Positions 16,122 to 24,711 are shown, counted from the first letter of the stretch. The stretch is 28,978 nt of DNA from S146-42 sp965371965 (GCA_965371965.1 CBDVAM010000033.1:1-28978); one strand, 5' to 3'. The notes: generated by a model not told the origin, from the letters alone. Numbers and translations are program-made.

Positions 16122-17483
16122 ATGAGCGATACTCATCAGAACTATGTCATGACTCGACTGTCGGTGATGATGTTCCTGCAGTTCTTTGTCTGGGGTGCCT
16201 GGTATGTGACGGTCGGCAACTACATGGGCCAGCACTTCATGGGCGACCAGATTTTCTGGGCGTACACCGTCGGACCGATCGCGGCACTGGTCAGCCCGTT
16301 CTTTCTGGGCATGGTCGCCGATCGCTTTTTCGCGACCGAGCGGATGCTCGCCGTGATGCACATTCTGGGGGGCGTGGCGTTGCTTGCGGCCCCGCTGCTC
16401 GCGCCGGGCGGCGAGGGAGAGTCGCCCTGGCCATTCATCGGGATCCTGGCGGTCCACATGCTGTGCTACATGCCAACACTTGGCTTGACCAACACGCTCG
16501 CGTTACACAATATGAGTCGCGCCGAGAAGCAGTTCCCGATGATTCGCGTATGGGGCACCATCGGCTGGATCGTGGCGGGGGTTGCTGTCGCACAAATCGT
16601 CGGCTCGCGCGTACCGATCAGTGACACCATGACCGAGGACCAACTCGCCACGGCGCGAGCCGCCCGCAACGCCCTGCCGATTTTCTTCTACCTGGCGGGC
16701 GGTTGCGGCGTGCTGCTCGGTGTGCTCAGCTTCTTCCTGCCGCACACGCCGCCACCGGCCAAGGGTCGCGAGTTCTCCGCCCGCGATGCCCTGGGCCTCG
16801 ATGCCCTGGCGATGCTCAAGGACCGATCGTTTGCCGTATTCATCCTGTGCTCGTTCCTGCTCTGCATCCCGCTGGCCGCGTACTACGCCTACGCACCGGT
16901 ATTCGCCGACGCGATGCAAATCCAAGACGTGCCGTTCAAGATGACCTTCGGCCAGATGTCTGAGATCCTCTTTATGCTCGTCATGCCCATCTTCTTCATC
17001 CGCCTTGGCGTGAAGTGGATGCTGCTGGTGGGCATGATCGCGTGGGTCGCACGCTACGCGCTGTTTGCCCTCGCCGCGGACGATCAGATCATCTGGATGG
17101 TGCTCGCGGGCATCATCATGCACGGGATCTGCTACGACTTCTTCTTTGTCACGGGCTTCATCTACACCGACCGCAAGGCACCCAAGGAAGTAAGGGGCGC
17201 GGCCCAGGGCTTCCTCGTGCTGGTGACACAGGGCCTCGGCCTTGGCATCGGTGCGCAGGTCATCGGAAAGCTGGTCGAGGCCAACACCGCCGAGGACGGC
17301 GTCATGGACTGGAGCATGATCTGGCTTGTGCCCTGCTTGTTCGCAGCGGTCGTCGCGCTGATTTTCTTCTTCTTCTTTCGCGACCGCGACTCGGCAGGTG
17401 TGACGGCGGACATAGCTGATCCGCTGGGCGAAATGGAAGCCGCCGCCTCCATGCACATGCCGCCGGAGGATGGAGCGCCGTGA
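16122..17483 (+). CDS. MFS permease of the nucleoside:H+ symporter type
   Basis: A 453-residue polytopic inner-membrane protein with about 12 hydrophobic segments in two halves split by a cytoplasmic loop near residues 205-235 (PHTPPPAKGREFSARDALG). The N-terminus LSVMMFLQFFVWGAWYVTVG and the region IRVWGTIGWIVAG (about 140-152) are characteristic of the NupG/XapB-like nucleoside:H+ symporter branch. The tail (last 50 residues) is acidic and soluble. Many environmental members of this branch accompany sugar-degrading genes, so its substrate may be a sugar, polyol or nucleoside. Divergent pairing with the TIM-barrel gene suggests joint regulation and uptake of the substrate of that module. Confidence 0.9.
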   Translation: MSDTHQNYVMTRLSVMMFLQFFVWGAWYVTVGNYMGQHFMGDQIFWAYTVGPIAALVSPFFLGMVADRFFATERMLAVMHILGGVALLAAPLLAPGGEGESPWPFIGILAVHMLCYMPTLGLTNTLALHNMSRAEKQFPMIRVWGTIGWIVAGVAVAQIVGSRVPISDTMTEDQLATARAARNALPIFFYLAGGCGVLLGVLSFFLPHTPPPAKGREFSARDALGLDALAMLKDRSFAVFILCSFLLCIPLAAYYAYAPVFADAMQIQDVPFKMTFGQMSEILFMLVMPIFFIRLGVKWMLLVGMIAWVARYALFALAADDQIIWMVLAGIIMHGICYDFFFVTGFIYTDRKAPKEVRGAAQGFLVLVTQGLGLGIGAQVIGKLVEANTAEDGVMDWSMIWLVPCLFAAVVALIFFFFFRDRDSAGVTADIADPLGEMEAAASMHMPPEDGAP

Positions 17484-17487
17484 TTAG

Positions 17488-17566
17488 AGGCCCTTGCGCG
17501 AGCATGGGATCTTCGGGACCGGCTATTGAAGACTAAGAAAAGAGCCCAGGCTCGCGCCAGGGCCTC
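17488..17566. terminator. Inverted repeat between convergent genes
   Basis: GAGGCCCTTGCGCGAGC (17488-17504) and GCTCGCGCCAGGGCCTC (17550-17566) pair over 16 of 17 positions around a 45-bp loop. It begins 4 bp after the permease stop and lies before the convergent DUF1015 gene. A role as a bidirectional transcription or RNA-stability barrier is inferred from location. There is no T-run, so it is not a classical intrinsic terminator. Confidence 0.5.
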
Positions 17567-17592
17567 CATCAGCGTTGCGCGTTCGGCGTTTG

Positions 17593-18930
17593 CTACGCCA
17601 GCGGATTCAAGAACAGCCCCGTCGCCAGCTTGGGATAGAAATACGTCGATTTCTGCGGCATCAGCTCGCCGGCTCGTGAGATTTGCTTGACCGCCTCCAG
17701 CGGCGTCGGACGCACGATGACCGCGAGCTGCGCGAATCCGTCCCCGCCGCCGGCGCCGGTCTCGTCGCCCTCGCCGATCCGCACGACCTCTTCGATGGTG
17801 TGAGGGAACGCCCATTTGATGTCGTTGCCGGCGTTGAGATTGGGCTTGCATATCTTGTCGACGATGAGGTGCTGGATCAGCGCGACGTCGAGCGTGCGCC
17901 AAGCGATGGGCTTAGTTGGGAAGTCCTCTTCGAGCGGATCCGGATGCGCCGGCGTCGCCATGTAGCAGTTCTTCGACGCGAGGTCGATCAGCCCGAGCAC
18001 GTTGGCATCGCCGCCGATCTCCGCGGCCAGCGCGTTCATGTGGTCCATGAGCGCATCGGAATCGCCACCGGCGGGCGTAATCGAGAGGAACGGCTCTGCC
18101 GCGGCCTCGAACGCGTCCCAGGTGTAGGCCGCCATGCCGCCGAGCACCCGGTGGGTCTCGCCGATGGCGAGTCCGGGATCGTTCATGCCGACAAGCACGA
18201 ACATAGTCCGACGCGCCGGATGATCGGCGGGCACGTCGCCCGACTCGCGGAGATAGTTGAGGGCCGTGTTGTAGCGGTGATGGCCGTCGGCGACAAAGAC
18301 GTCTTCACCTGCCAATGCGGCGCGATACCGCTCGATCATCGCGCCATCCTGGACGAACCAGATCTCGTGTTGCACGCCATCGGGCGTTGTCGCGGTCTGG
18401 TCTGCGTCGGCGGAACTCATGATCTCCTGGAGGATCTTGGTGGCCTCGCCGCGCTCGTCTGGGTGGAGGCCGAAGATGGGAGATATCTGGGCCTCGGTGG
18501 CTTTCATGAGCGCGAGGCGGTCGGCCTTGGGTCCGCCGAAGGTGTGCTCGTGGGGGAGGACCCCGCCGCCCTCGCGCGGCCCAAACGAGACGGTCTCGAG
18601 ACAGCAGGCCATGCCGCAGCGCTGGTAGCTCTTGCCCGCAAACGCAAAGCTCTGGCGGTAGGCGAACATGGCGGACGTGTCGAGGCGTTGGAGCGTGGCG
18701 TCGTCGAGCCAGCCTTGGAGCAACTCGGCGCAGCGCTGGTATCCCTCGATGGGCCCCTCGTCCTTGGCCGGGACATACGGCAGGTCGATCGAGACGATGT
18801 TGCGATCGTTGGCGGCGATCAGCGCTTGCTTCTGTGAGGCGTCCAGTACGTCGTAGGGCGGGGCGATGAGGGACGAGACGTCGCCCCTTGCGGCGTAGGT
18901 GATCGCGCTGAACGGATAGACACTGGCCAT
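17593..18930 (-). CDS. DUF1015 family protein
   Basis: A 445-residue cytoplasmic protein covering the entire DUF1015 family length. Recognisable family segments are the N-terminal YPFSAITYA, LIAPPYDVLDA (21-31), VLPHEHTFGGPK (124-135), the invariant VADGHHRYNTAL, ETHRVLGGM and the C-terminal MPQKSTYFYPKLATGL. The His-rich ADGHHRY motif and the invariant acidic and basic residues hint at an enzymatic function. I cannot assign one; relatives are annotated only as DUF1015 or by analogy with SpoU-like/kinase names that are unsupported. AGGAG precedes ATG 18930. It lies 235 bp downstream of the LptD-like gene, with a hairpin repeat between them. Confidence 0.93.
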   Translation of the reverse strand: MASVYPFSAITYAARGDVSSLIAPPYDVLDASQKQALIAANDRNIVSIDLPYVPAKDEGPIEGYQRCAELLQGWLDDATLQRLDTSAMFAYRQSFAFAGKSYQRCGMACCLETVSFGPREGGGVLPHEHTFGGPKADRLALMKATEAQISPIFGLHPDERGEATKILQEIMSSADADQTATTPDGVQHEIWFVQDGAMIERYRAALAGEDVFVADGHHRYNTALNYLRESGDVPADHPARRTMFVLVGMNDPGLAIGETHRVLGGMAAYTWDAFEAAAEPFLSITPAGGDSDALMDHMNALAAEIGGDANVLGLIDLASKNCYMATPAHPDPLEEDFPTKPIAWRTLDVALIQHLIVDKICKPNLNAGNDIKWAFPHTIEEVVRIGEGDETGAGGGDGFAQLAVIVRPTPLEAVKQISRAGELMPQKSTYFYPKLATGLFLNPLA

Positions 18931-19008
18931 GCTCGACTCCTGGCTGAGATGGGGCGAAAAACCCGGAGGCGATACTAGAACCTATCCCAGAATCCCGATG
19001 AACCATCT

Positions 19009-19083
19009 CACCACAGAGTCACAGAGAGCACAGAGCCTGAAATCCAAGAGCTTCTTCTCTGTGCCCTCTGTGCCTCTGTGGTG
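19009..19083. repeat. Strong inverted repeat of the CACCACAGAGGCAC type
   Basis: Arms of 27 bp (19009-19035 and 19057-19083) match at 25 of 27 positions around a 21-bp loop; the arm begins CACCACAGAG and consists of CACAGAG-like triplets. It shares this arm sequence with the repeat at 14871-14998. It lies between the LptD-like stop (19166) and the DUF1015 start (18930), in the same type of minus-strand gap. The remaining sequence of this 235-bp gap (19084-19165) shows no gene or clear terminator. Confidence 0.9.
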
Positions 19084-19165
19084 AATCAGCGGTTTAGGGT
19101 TAGCCTCTAGGTCGAATGGCAATCGCGATCGGTGGGGTTTTCGGGGCGAGATTGTCCGCTGGCAT

Positions 19166-22100
19166 TCAGCCGCCGAGCCCGCTGCTGCTGCGGGTGCCAC
19201 CGATACCCTGGACGCGCAGGCTCCCCTCGCGGAAGCCGAACGGCTCGAAGGTGATGCCCAAGCTCGTGACACCCTGGATGTTGTCGTGGACGAGGGAGAA
19301 GCCGACGACGACGCCGGGCAGTTGGCGTGCCAGTTCGATGGTTGCCCGCCGGATATCGCCCCGATCAGTGTCGTACGAAACGCTGGCATAGAGCTCGTAC
19401 TTGTCGCCGAGTTGCTGGGTGTTGACCACGTCGAGGAAGGTCACGTCCAGGGCGTTGAGCGATCGGAGTTCCAGGCTGGTGGAGTTGAGCGCACCGTGGT
19501 CAATGAGCACGCCGATGCTCGTCCGCGCCAGCTGGGAGGTCTCGAAGCTCTGGATGATCTCGCTGGCAAACGCGACGGCGTCGGTCGCCTGCCACACGCC
19601 TCGAATAGCACCGAACTCGCCGGGATTGCTGAGCTCGGGCCTGGGGTCGTAGAAGCGTCCGATGGCGAGCGGGTCACCGGTGTCACTCTGAAAGACAAGC
19701 TCGGCGTCGAGGCTGAGGACGTCGACGCTGCGCCAGCGTCCGGGTCCGCCGCGTTTGGTCTGGAACGTCTGGTCCACGCCCAGGCGGATCATCGAACCCT
19801 CGAGCAGGCCCTCGACGCCATAGTCGTAGATAGGCAGGTCCTCGCGTTCGATGGTGGTGCCGGCGTGGAAGATGGTGACGCTCGGCTCGATCACATGACG
19901 CACACGGTGGATATCCAGCATCTCGGATTCGACCGAATCGGCGGTGCGGACAAGGCTGGTCGATGCGCGGATGCCCGCGCCACCCCACAGGCGAGTCTTG
20001 TCCGTCTCGTCGGGGCTGAACTCGTTGAACTCATCGTCGTAGAGCGTGCCGCGAACGACGCCGAAGGGGTTGATCTTGACCGGGCCGACGTTCGCGACCA
20101 TCGCAAGCTCGTGGCGCGTGTCAAAGCGCAGAATACTGCTCTCGGTGAACCCCTCGGCGCGGAGGCGGTCGCCGATGGATTCGTTGGGATTGATGCCGAA
20201 GGCCCTCTGGCTGAGAAAGCCGTTCGTGAAGCCAAGCTCATCGGCGTTGGGCTCGGTGAAGTTCAGACGCAGGTTGCCGACCCGGTATTCCGAGCTGAGC
20301 GTGAACAGGCCCGGCTTGGAATCGGCGAGCAGGTCGATCGCCTGTTGGTGATAGGACACCTCGGGCAGGTGCTCGGTGACGTAGCCGGGAGTCTGAAGCG
20401 CGAACTCGTTGACGGAAAAATCGTTGAGCTGCCCACGCGCGTCGAGCGTAAACGCGGTGTTGCCCTCCAGACGCTGGAGGTAGCCGCCGGTCATGAACGG
20501 GCGGCGGGTATTGCCAAACGACTCGAAGAGCCCATCGACAAAGGTCTCGTCGGAGAAGTACGAGGCCTCGAGCCACATCGTCCAGCGTTCGTCGAGCGCC
20601 CATCGCTGGTCGAAGAGGATCATGCCGCGGGTGTCCCCGTCGTGCCCAAGCTTCTGTCCGGTGTGCAGGCGGTCCTCGCCGTAATCGTCGATCAGCCAAT
20701 ACGTCTGGAACGAGCCGGTCATGTTGGGCTCGTTGAACTCGACATCGAGCCCCAGGCCCGCCCCGCGCGCGAAGTAGGCGTCGATCAGCAGCTCGGCGTC
20801 GGTCCCGCCGGGCAGCTCGATGCCGAAGAGGCTCTCGAAATCCCAGCCGGTTCGGAGTGTGAATCCCGAGCCGTCGGCCGAATCGAATCCCAGGCGGGTG
20901 ATCGGCATCCGCTCGGGATCACCCTGGATGAAGGGCAGATAGAAGAACGGGACGCCGCCCCCGCGCAGGACCATGTCGTGGGCCTGGATGAAGTAGCGGT
21001 CTGCGCCCTGCTGGTGCGGCCTGCGGGTAAGGGTCAACTCTCGTGCGCCCAGCGACAGGTGCGGCTTCGCAAAGCTGGAAATCGCAACCGTCGCCTTCTC
21101 AGCGCTGAACTGATCGGCGGACTCCTGGCGGATCGCATCGGCACGGACGTACAGCGGGATCCGACGCACGTCGTCGTAGGCAAACAGCACCGCGTCGAGC
21201 ACGATCGCCCTGTCGTTGGCAACGTCGTAGAAGATCCGTGGCCCGCGGAGGGTGTAGTCGCCGTCGGTCACGAGCACCTCGCCCTCGAGGTACAACCCGC
21301 GCAGGGACTCCGGGCTCATCGTCTGGAGCAGGCCCGTCACCGGCCCGGGATCGAGAAACAGGACCGCTCGCTGGGCCCGCATCTCGATGGACCGGTCCTT
21401 GCGCAGGTCTTCATACAGCAGCGTCACGCCGCCGGTGATCAGCACGCTGTTCTCGTCCTCGCCCGACACCACCGTGAGCTCGCCATAGCTGAAAGAGATC
21501 GTGCCGCTGGCGGCGAAGATCGGGTCGCGATGCTCGGCGGTCTGGAGCGAGTCGAGGAGGCGCTGCAGCTCTGCGGGGGTCTCCGCCAGACGCTCGTCGA
21601 TGACATCGCCCCCCGGGGTCGTGTAGAGCGGCATGCCGAGCCGGCGCCGGAGGCGCTGGGCAAAGTCCAGCTCTGCCTGACGGAGGAACTCGCCTTCCTC
21701 GCGTCCTTCCAGGACCAGGTCAGCGCTGATGCGGACGGGGTCTGCCACCCTCACGACGCCCTCGAGAGGCAATCGCCCGGCACTGATCGAGACCAGCGAA
21801 TCATCCTGCGCCGAGAACGTCTGGTCGAGGTACGCGTGGACCTGATAGACCTGCTCTTCGGGGCCTTCGGCCTGCGGGAGGCGCTGGATCCAGACCGCCG
21901 CCCGCCTCGCGCGGAACTGCTGATACCCGAGCGTGAGGCGGACATCGCCCTCGAGCAGGAGGCGTTGGACGGGGCGAGCGCCGGCGCTGCGCGTCAGCGG
22001 GCCGGACTCGGTCCACACCCGTGCCGAGGTGGCGCTGATGATGACAACGCCGTCGGAGACCTGCAATGGCAGTTCCGTGCCGGCAAAGTCCCGCCCGGTG

Positions 22101-22183
22101 ACCTCGAACGCGTCGACGGGCTGCATCGCGGGTGCAGACGCGCACAGGACCAGACCGAGGAGCACGCCCATTCCGTATCGCAC
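19166..22183 (-). CDS. lptD: LptD-like outer-membrane LPS-assembly protein
   Basis: A 1005-residue exported protein; the N-terminus has a basic start, a hydrophobic core (GVLLGLVLCASA) and an AxA-type cleavage region around residues 16-20. The region after it, with repeated short beta strands (SDGVVIISATSARVW, LLLEGDVRLTLG, TISFSYGELTVVSG, LYLEGEVLVTDGDYTLRGPR), is the OstA/LptA-type beta-jellyroll, here apparently several units long. From roughly residue 440 (FFYLPFIQGDPERMPITRLGF) the alternating strands form the LptD barrel. Function in placing LPS in the outer leaflet is inferred from family; LptE and LptA are not here. The C-terminus GLGG lacks the usual terminal aromatic residue of barrels. 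GTG 22183, preceded by AAGGGA, is chosen over ATG 22171. Confidence 0.85.
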   Translation of the reverse strand: MRYGMGVLLGLVLCASAPAMQPVDAFEVTGRDFAGTELPLQVSDGVVIISATSARVWTESGPLTRSAGARPVQRLLLEGDVRLTLGYQQFRARRAAVWIQRLPQAEGPEEQVYQVHAYLDQTFSAQDDSLVSISAGRLPLEGVVRVADPVRISADLVLEGREEGEFLRQAELDFAQRLRRRLGMPLYTTPGGDVIDERLAETPAELQRLLDSLQTAEHRDPIFAASGTISFSYGELTVVSGEDENSVLITGGVTLLYEDLRKDRSIEMRAQRAVLFLDPGPVTGLLQTMSPESLRGLYLEGEVLVTDGDYTLRGPRIFYDVANDRAIVLDAVLFAYDDVRRIPLYVRADAIRQESADQFSAEKATVAISSFAKPHLSLGARELTLTRRPHQQGADRYFIQAHDMVLRGGGVPFFYLPFIQGDPERMPITRLGFDSADGSGFTLRTGWDFESLFGIELPGGTDAELLIDAYFARGAGLGLDVEFNEPNMTGSFQTYWLIDDYGEDRLHTGQKLGHDGDTRGMILFDQRWALDERWTMWLEASYFSDETFVDGLFESFGNTRRPFMTGGYLQRLEGNTAFTLDARGQLNDFSVNEFALQTPGYVTEHLPEVSYHQQAIDLLADSKPGLFTLSSEYRVGNLRLNFTEPNADELGFTNGFLSQRAFGINPNESIGDRLRAEGFTESSILRFDTRHELAMVANVGPVKINPFGVVRGTLYDDEFNEFSPDETDKTRLWGGAGIRASTSLVRTADSVESEMLDIHRVRHVIEPSVTIFHAGTTIEREDLPIYDYGVEGLLEGSMIRLGVDQTFQTKRGGPGRWRSVDVLSLDAELVFQSDTGDPLAIGRFYDPRPELSNPGEFGAIRGVWQATDAVAFASEIIQSFETSQLARTSIGVLIDHGALNSTSLELRSLNALDVTFLDVVNTQQLGDKYELYASVSYDTDRGDIRRATIELARQLPGVVVGFSLVHDNIQGVTSLGITFEPFGFREGSLRVQGIGGTRSSSGLGG

Positions 22184-22287
22184 GTCCGTCCCTTCCCGCC
22201 GATCTGGCGGCCTCCGATGCCGCGATCACCAACCTGATTCGACCGGATGCTATCGCAGATGCGCCGCCGCGCCAAGCGACGACGAAG

Positions 22288-23748
22288 TCAGATCACCAGC
22301 GACGCGCCGCGTTCGATGGTGATGGGCAGGTCGGCGTCCGCCAAATCGCTGGCCTCTATCGCTGTCGATGCGCTGATTTCGAGCACGCAATCGGGCGTGC
22401 CGTCCGCCCGCCGGGGGATTTGAATACCCATGGTCTCCAGCCAGCGGGCGGCACGCTCGGTCTGCAACCCGGCGCTGGTCTGCGGGCTGTCGTTTCCGTC
22501 GGCATTCTTGATCGGCCCGAACTCCTCGACCCGATCGGTCTCCAGGATGATCGAGCCCTTGGCCCGCCCCATGGCGTCGAAGACGAATCGCTCGAGTTTA
22601 ATAGCGTTGGGCTCGCGCGGCTCGACAGACTCCCCCGAATCCGGGTCGACGAACGCCACTTTCTTGATCGCGCGGTGGAAGGGGAGCGCGAACCTCGGAT
22701 CGCCGTGGATCCGCTCGATGAACTCAACGCTCATGGCATGGATGGCCGGGTTGCCGCCCCCAAATCGCAGCGAGCCATCCTCATTCCGTTCCTCGGCGAG
22801 CTTTTGGGGCAGATCCGAGTATTCGATCATGTCCAGCGTCCCATCGACGACGCAGAACACGCCGACAGGCTCGCTTGGATCTCGCTTGGGCACCATCTTG
22901 CTGGACATCTCGCCCGACGAATCCGGCGCGGCGACGTGCAGCCCCAGGAAGAGCGGGTCGATGACCAGGCCCAGCGGGTTGTCCACCTGGAAATAGCTGA
23001 CGTGCTCCACGCCCCGCGAACGCATGTCGGCGGTCGCGCCGCTCTCGACCAGCGCCCGGTACGACCCGCCGTGCCCATCCGGATTCGTGGCGATTGTGCC
23101 CCTGGAGGCGAGCAGTATCCGCCCGCTGGCGGCGTCGAAGCTGGGCATGACCCCCTGGGGAATGAACACGACCTGCAAGGGATCGAGGGCGAAGTGGTTG
23201 TTCGAATCAAAGAATGACCGCGTCTGCGCGTCGTTCAGCGGGCTGGTCATGATGTACCACGGGATCGTGGTCTCGTACTTGCGCTGGTTGGCCAGGATCC
23301 CCTCGGCAAATACCTGAAACAACGGCTTGCGCGAGACCGCGCCTGCGGGATAGCAGCCCTTCGGCCCGTCATAGCCCAGCCTCGACCCCTGCCCGCCGGC
23401 AACGGTGAAGCACGCGACCTTGCCCGCGCGGATCAGCGTCTCGCCCGCCGACCGTGCGGCATGGGCATCCCAGGGACGGACAGCAGAATCGGGATCCCGC
23501 GGATAGAACGGGGCAGGCTCGATCGTGCCCAGGTTCGAGGCGGGAGCTTGGCAGCGGACATAGGTGGCAACGAGTTCGGGGATCGAATCGAGATCCAGAG
23601 ACTCGATGTGGCCGATGAGCGATGTTCGCTCGTCGCCATCCAACTCGCCCCAGAACGCCAGCAGATGATCTTGCCCGATCGCCGCCAGGCGCGAACGCAG
23701 GCTGTCGATTGTTGTCGATAGCGATTCGCCACTCTCGCTCACGCTCAT
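22288..23748 (-). CDS. UDP-N-acetylhexosamine pyrophosphorylase-like UTP:sugar-1-P uridylyltransferase
   Basis: A 486-residue member of the eukaryotic-type UDPGP family (UAP1/UGP). The nucleotide-binding loop is TVAGGQGSRLGYDGPKG (115-131). Other family segments are PWYIMTSPLNDAQT, NHFALDPLQVVFIPQG, YFQVDNPLGLVIDPLFLG (metal-binding and sugar site) and KLERFVFDA. It forms a UDP-sugar, most likely UDP-GlcNAc from GlcNAc-1-P, or UDP-glucose. The N-terminal helical region (1-75) matches UAP1-like proteins. ATG 23748 has GGAG close upstream; the longer upstream frame is a shadow of rpe. It precedes the LptD-like gene by 104 bp on the same strand, so cell-envelope polysaccharide supply is a reasonable context. 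Confidence 0.9.
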   Translation of the reverse strand: MSVSESGESLSTTIDSLRSRLAAIGQDHLLAFWGELDGDERTSLIGHIESLDLDSIPELVATYVRCQAPASNLGTIEPAPFYPRDPDSAVRPWDAHAARSAGETLIRAGKVACFTVAGGQGSRLGYDGPKGCYPAGAVSRKPLFQVFAEGILANQRKYETTIPWYIMTSPLNDAQTRSFFDSNNHFALDPLQVVFIPQGVMPSFDAASGRILLASRGTIATNPDGHGGSYRALVESGATADMRSRGVEHVSYFQVDNPLGLVIDPLFLGLHVAAPDSSGEMSSKMVPKRDPSEPVGVFCVVDGTLDMIEYSDLPQKLAEERNEDGSLRFGGGNPAIHAMSVEFIERIHGDPRFALPFHRAIKKVAFVDPDSGESVEPREPNAIKLERFVFDAMGRAKGSIILETDRVEEFGPIKNADGNDSPQTSAGLQTERAARWLETMGIQIPRRADGTPDCVLEISASTAIEASDLADADLPITIERGASLVI

Positions 23749-23817
23749 TGCTCCGTTCTCCTGTCGGGTCGGTGTCAACAGGCATGGTAGAGGCTGGCGG
23801 CTCCTATACGATTGGCC
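23749..23817. promoter_or_regulatory. Divergent promoter region with rpe-proximal -10-like box
   Basis: The 69-bp gap separates the divergent pyrophosphorylase and rpe starts. On the plus strand CTATACGAT ends at 23812, so TACGAT (23807-23812) stands 5 bp before the rpe ATG, with no Shine-Dalgarno. Minus-strand AGGAGAACGGAG provides the pyrophosphorylase ribosome-binding site. No -35 box was found for either side. Confidence 0.35.
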
Positions 23818-24540
23818 ATGCACGATTGGCTCACCCACCCCAGCCGCCTGCCCATGGTCGGCCCTTCCATCCTCGCCGCCGATTTCGCGAGCATGGGCGA
23901 GCAGTGCCGACGCGCGCTCGAGCGTGGCGGCGACTTTCTGCACATGGACGTGATGGACGGGCACTTCGTGCCCAATCTCACGATGGGTCCGGATATGTGC
24001 CGGGCGATCCGCAAGCACCAGCCCGAGGCCCACCTGGACGTGCATCTGATGGTCGAGAACCCCGAGATGTTCTTCGAACCCTTCGCCAAGGCGGGTGCCG
24101 ACGCCATTTCCTTCCATGTCGAGGTCCTGCCCGCCGCTGACCCGCTGGCGACCATGCGAGCGTGGAGCGATCGAATCCACGGGCTCAACTGTGCCGCCGG
24201 CCTTGTGATCAACCCCCCCACCGACCTGCTCGACGAACACCTGCCCCTGTTCAATCTCGCGGACCTCGCCCTGGTCATGTCGGTGAACCCGGGATTCGGG
24301 GGGCAGAGTTTCCTGGGCGAGGTGCTGACCAAGTGCCGACGCTTGCGGGACGCCCTGCCCCAGACGACGCGAATCGAGATCGACGGCGGGATCAACGCCC
24401 AGACCTCGGGTCTGGCGATCCAGGGCGGCGTCGACATGCTCGTGGCGGGCTCGGCGATCTTCGGCGCACCCCAGGACCAATGGCAATCGCGGATCGAGCA
24501 GATTCGGAGCGGCGGATTATCGGAACTTCCACCCGTCTGA
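23818..24540 (+). CDS. rpe: Ribulose-phosphate 3-epimerase
   Basis: Interconverts ribulose-5-phosphate and xylulose-5-phosphate in the pentose phosphate pathway. The 240-residue TIM barrel carries the family signature VGPSILAADFASMG (14-27), metal ligands His42 and Asp44 in LHMDVMDGHFVPN, His76 in DVHLMVENP and Asp189 in EIDGGIN, plus the phosphate loop VNPGFGGQSF (156-165). The N- and C-termini are slightly longer than in E. coli. ATG 23818 is used; TTG 23812 is also in frame but overlaps the -10-like box. No ribosome-binding site is seen. It is followed by a 171-bp leader and so is probably transcribed separately from the next genes. Confidence 0.95.
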   Translation: MHDWLTHPSRLPMVGPSILAADFASMGEQCRRALERGGDFLHMDVMDGHFVPNLTMGPDMCRAIRKHQPEAHLDVHLMVENPEMFFEPFAKAGADAISFHVEVLPAADPLATMRAWSDRIHGLNCAAGLVINPPTDLLDEHLPLFNLADLALVMSVNPGFGGQSFLGEVLTKCRRLRDALPQTTRIEIDGGINAQTSGLAIQGGVDMLVAGSAIFGAPQDQWQSRIEQIRSGGLSELPPV

Positions 24541-24560
24541 TAGCCATGGATTCCCTAGCA

Positions 24561-24707
24561 TATACCATACAAATGGTACCATATCATGGGTTTCAACGAG
24601 AGATCGGGACTCGATTCCCGATGGACGGTGGTGCTACACTCCCCGCTTGACCGTGGGGCTGAGGGGTCCAGGGCTTGAGCCCCGGACCCGAAGCGGTCTC
24701 AAGGAGG
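24561..24707 (+). promoter_or_regulatory. Palindrome-rich leader before the pseudo-phosphatase/accD operon
   Basis: The 171-bp gap (24541-24711) begins with an AT-rich island. TACCATA occurs at 24563 and 24577, and ATGGTACCAT (24573-24582) is a perfect palindrome that also pairs with the first TACCAT. ATCGGGA (24603-24609) and TCCCGAT (24616-24622) form a second inverted repeat. GCTACACT (24633-24640) is a -10-like octamer also seen at 16071. A hairpin with stems GGGTCC.GGGC and GCCC.GGACCC and loop TTGA spans 24664-24689. The Shine-Dalgarno AAGGAGG (24701-24707) is strong. A regulator-binding site and a structured leader are inferred. Confidence 0.5.
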
Positions 24708-24711
24708 TCTC

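Noticed and set aside
19286..22237. A 983-codon open frame on the plus strand antisense to the LptD-like gene
   Set aside because: It mirrors the codon structure of the GC-rich lptD frame and shows no domain, signal or ribosome-binding site; the minus strand has a signal peptide and LptD motifs.
23749..24486. N-terminal extension of the UDP-sugar pyrophosphorylase over rpe
   Set aside because: The family's N-terminus fits ATG 23748, and rpe is unmistakable on the plus strand.
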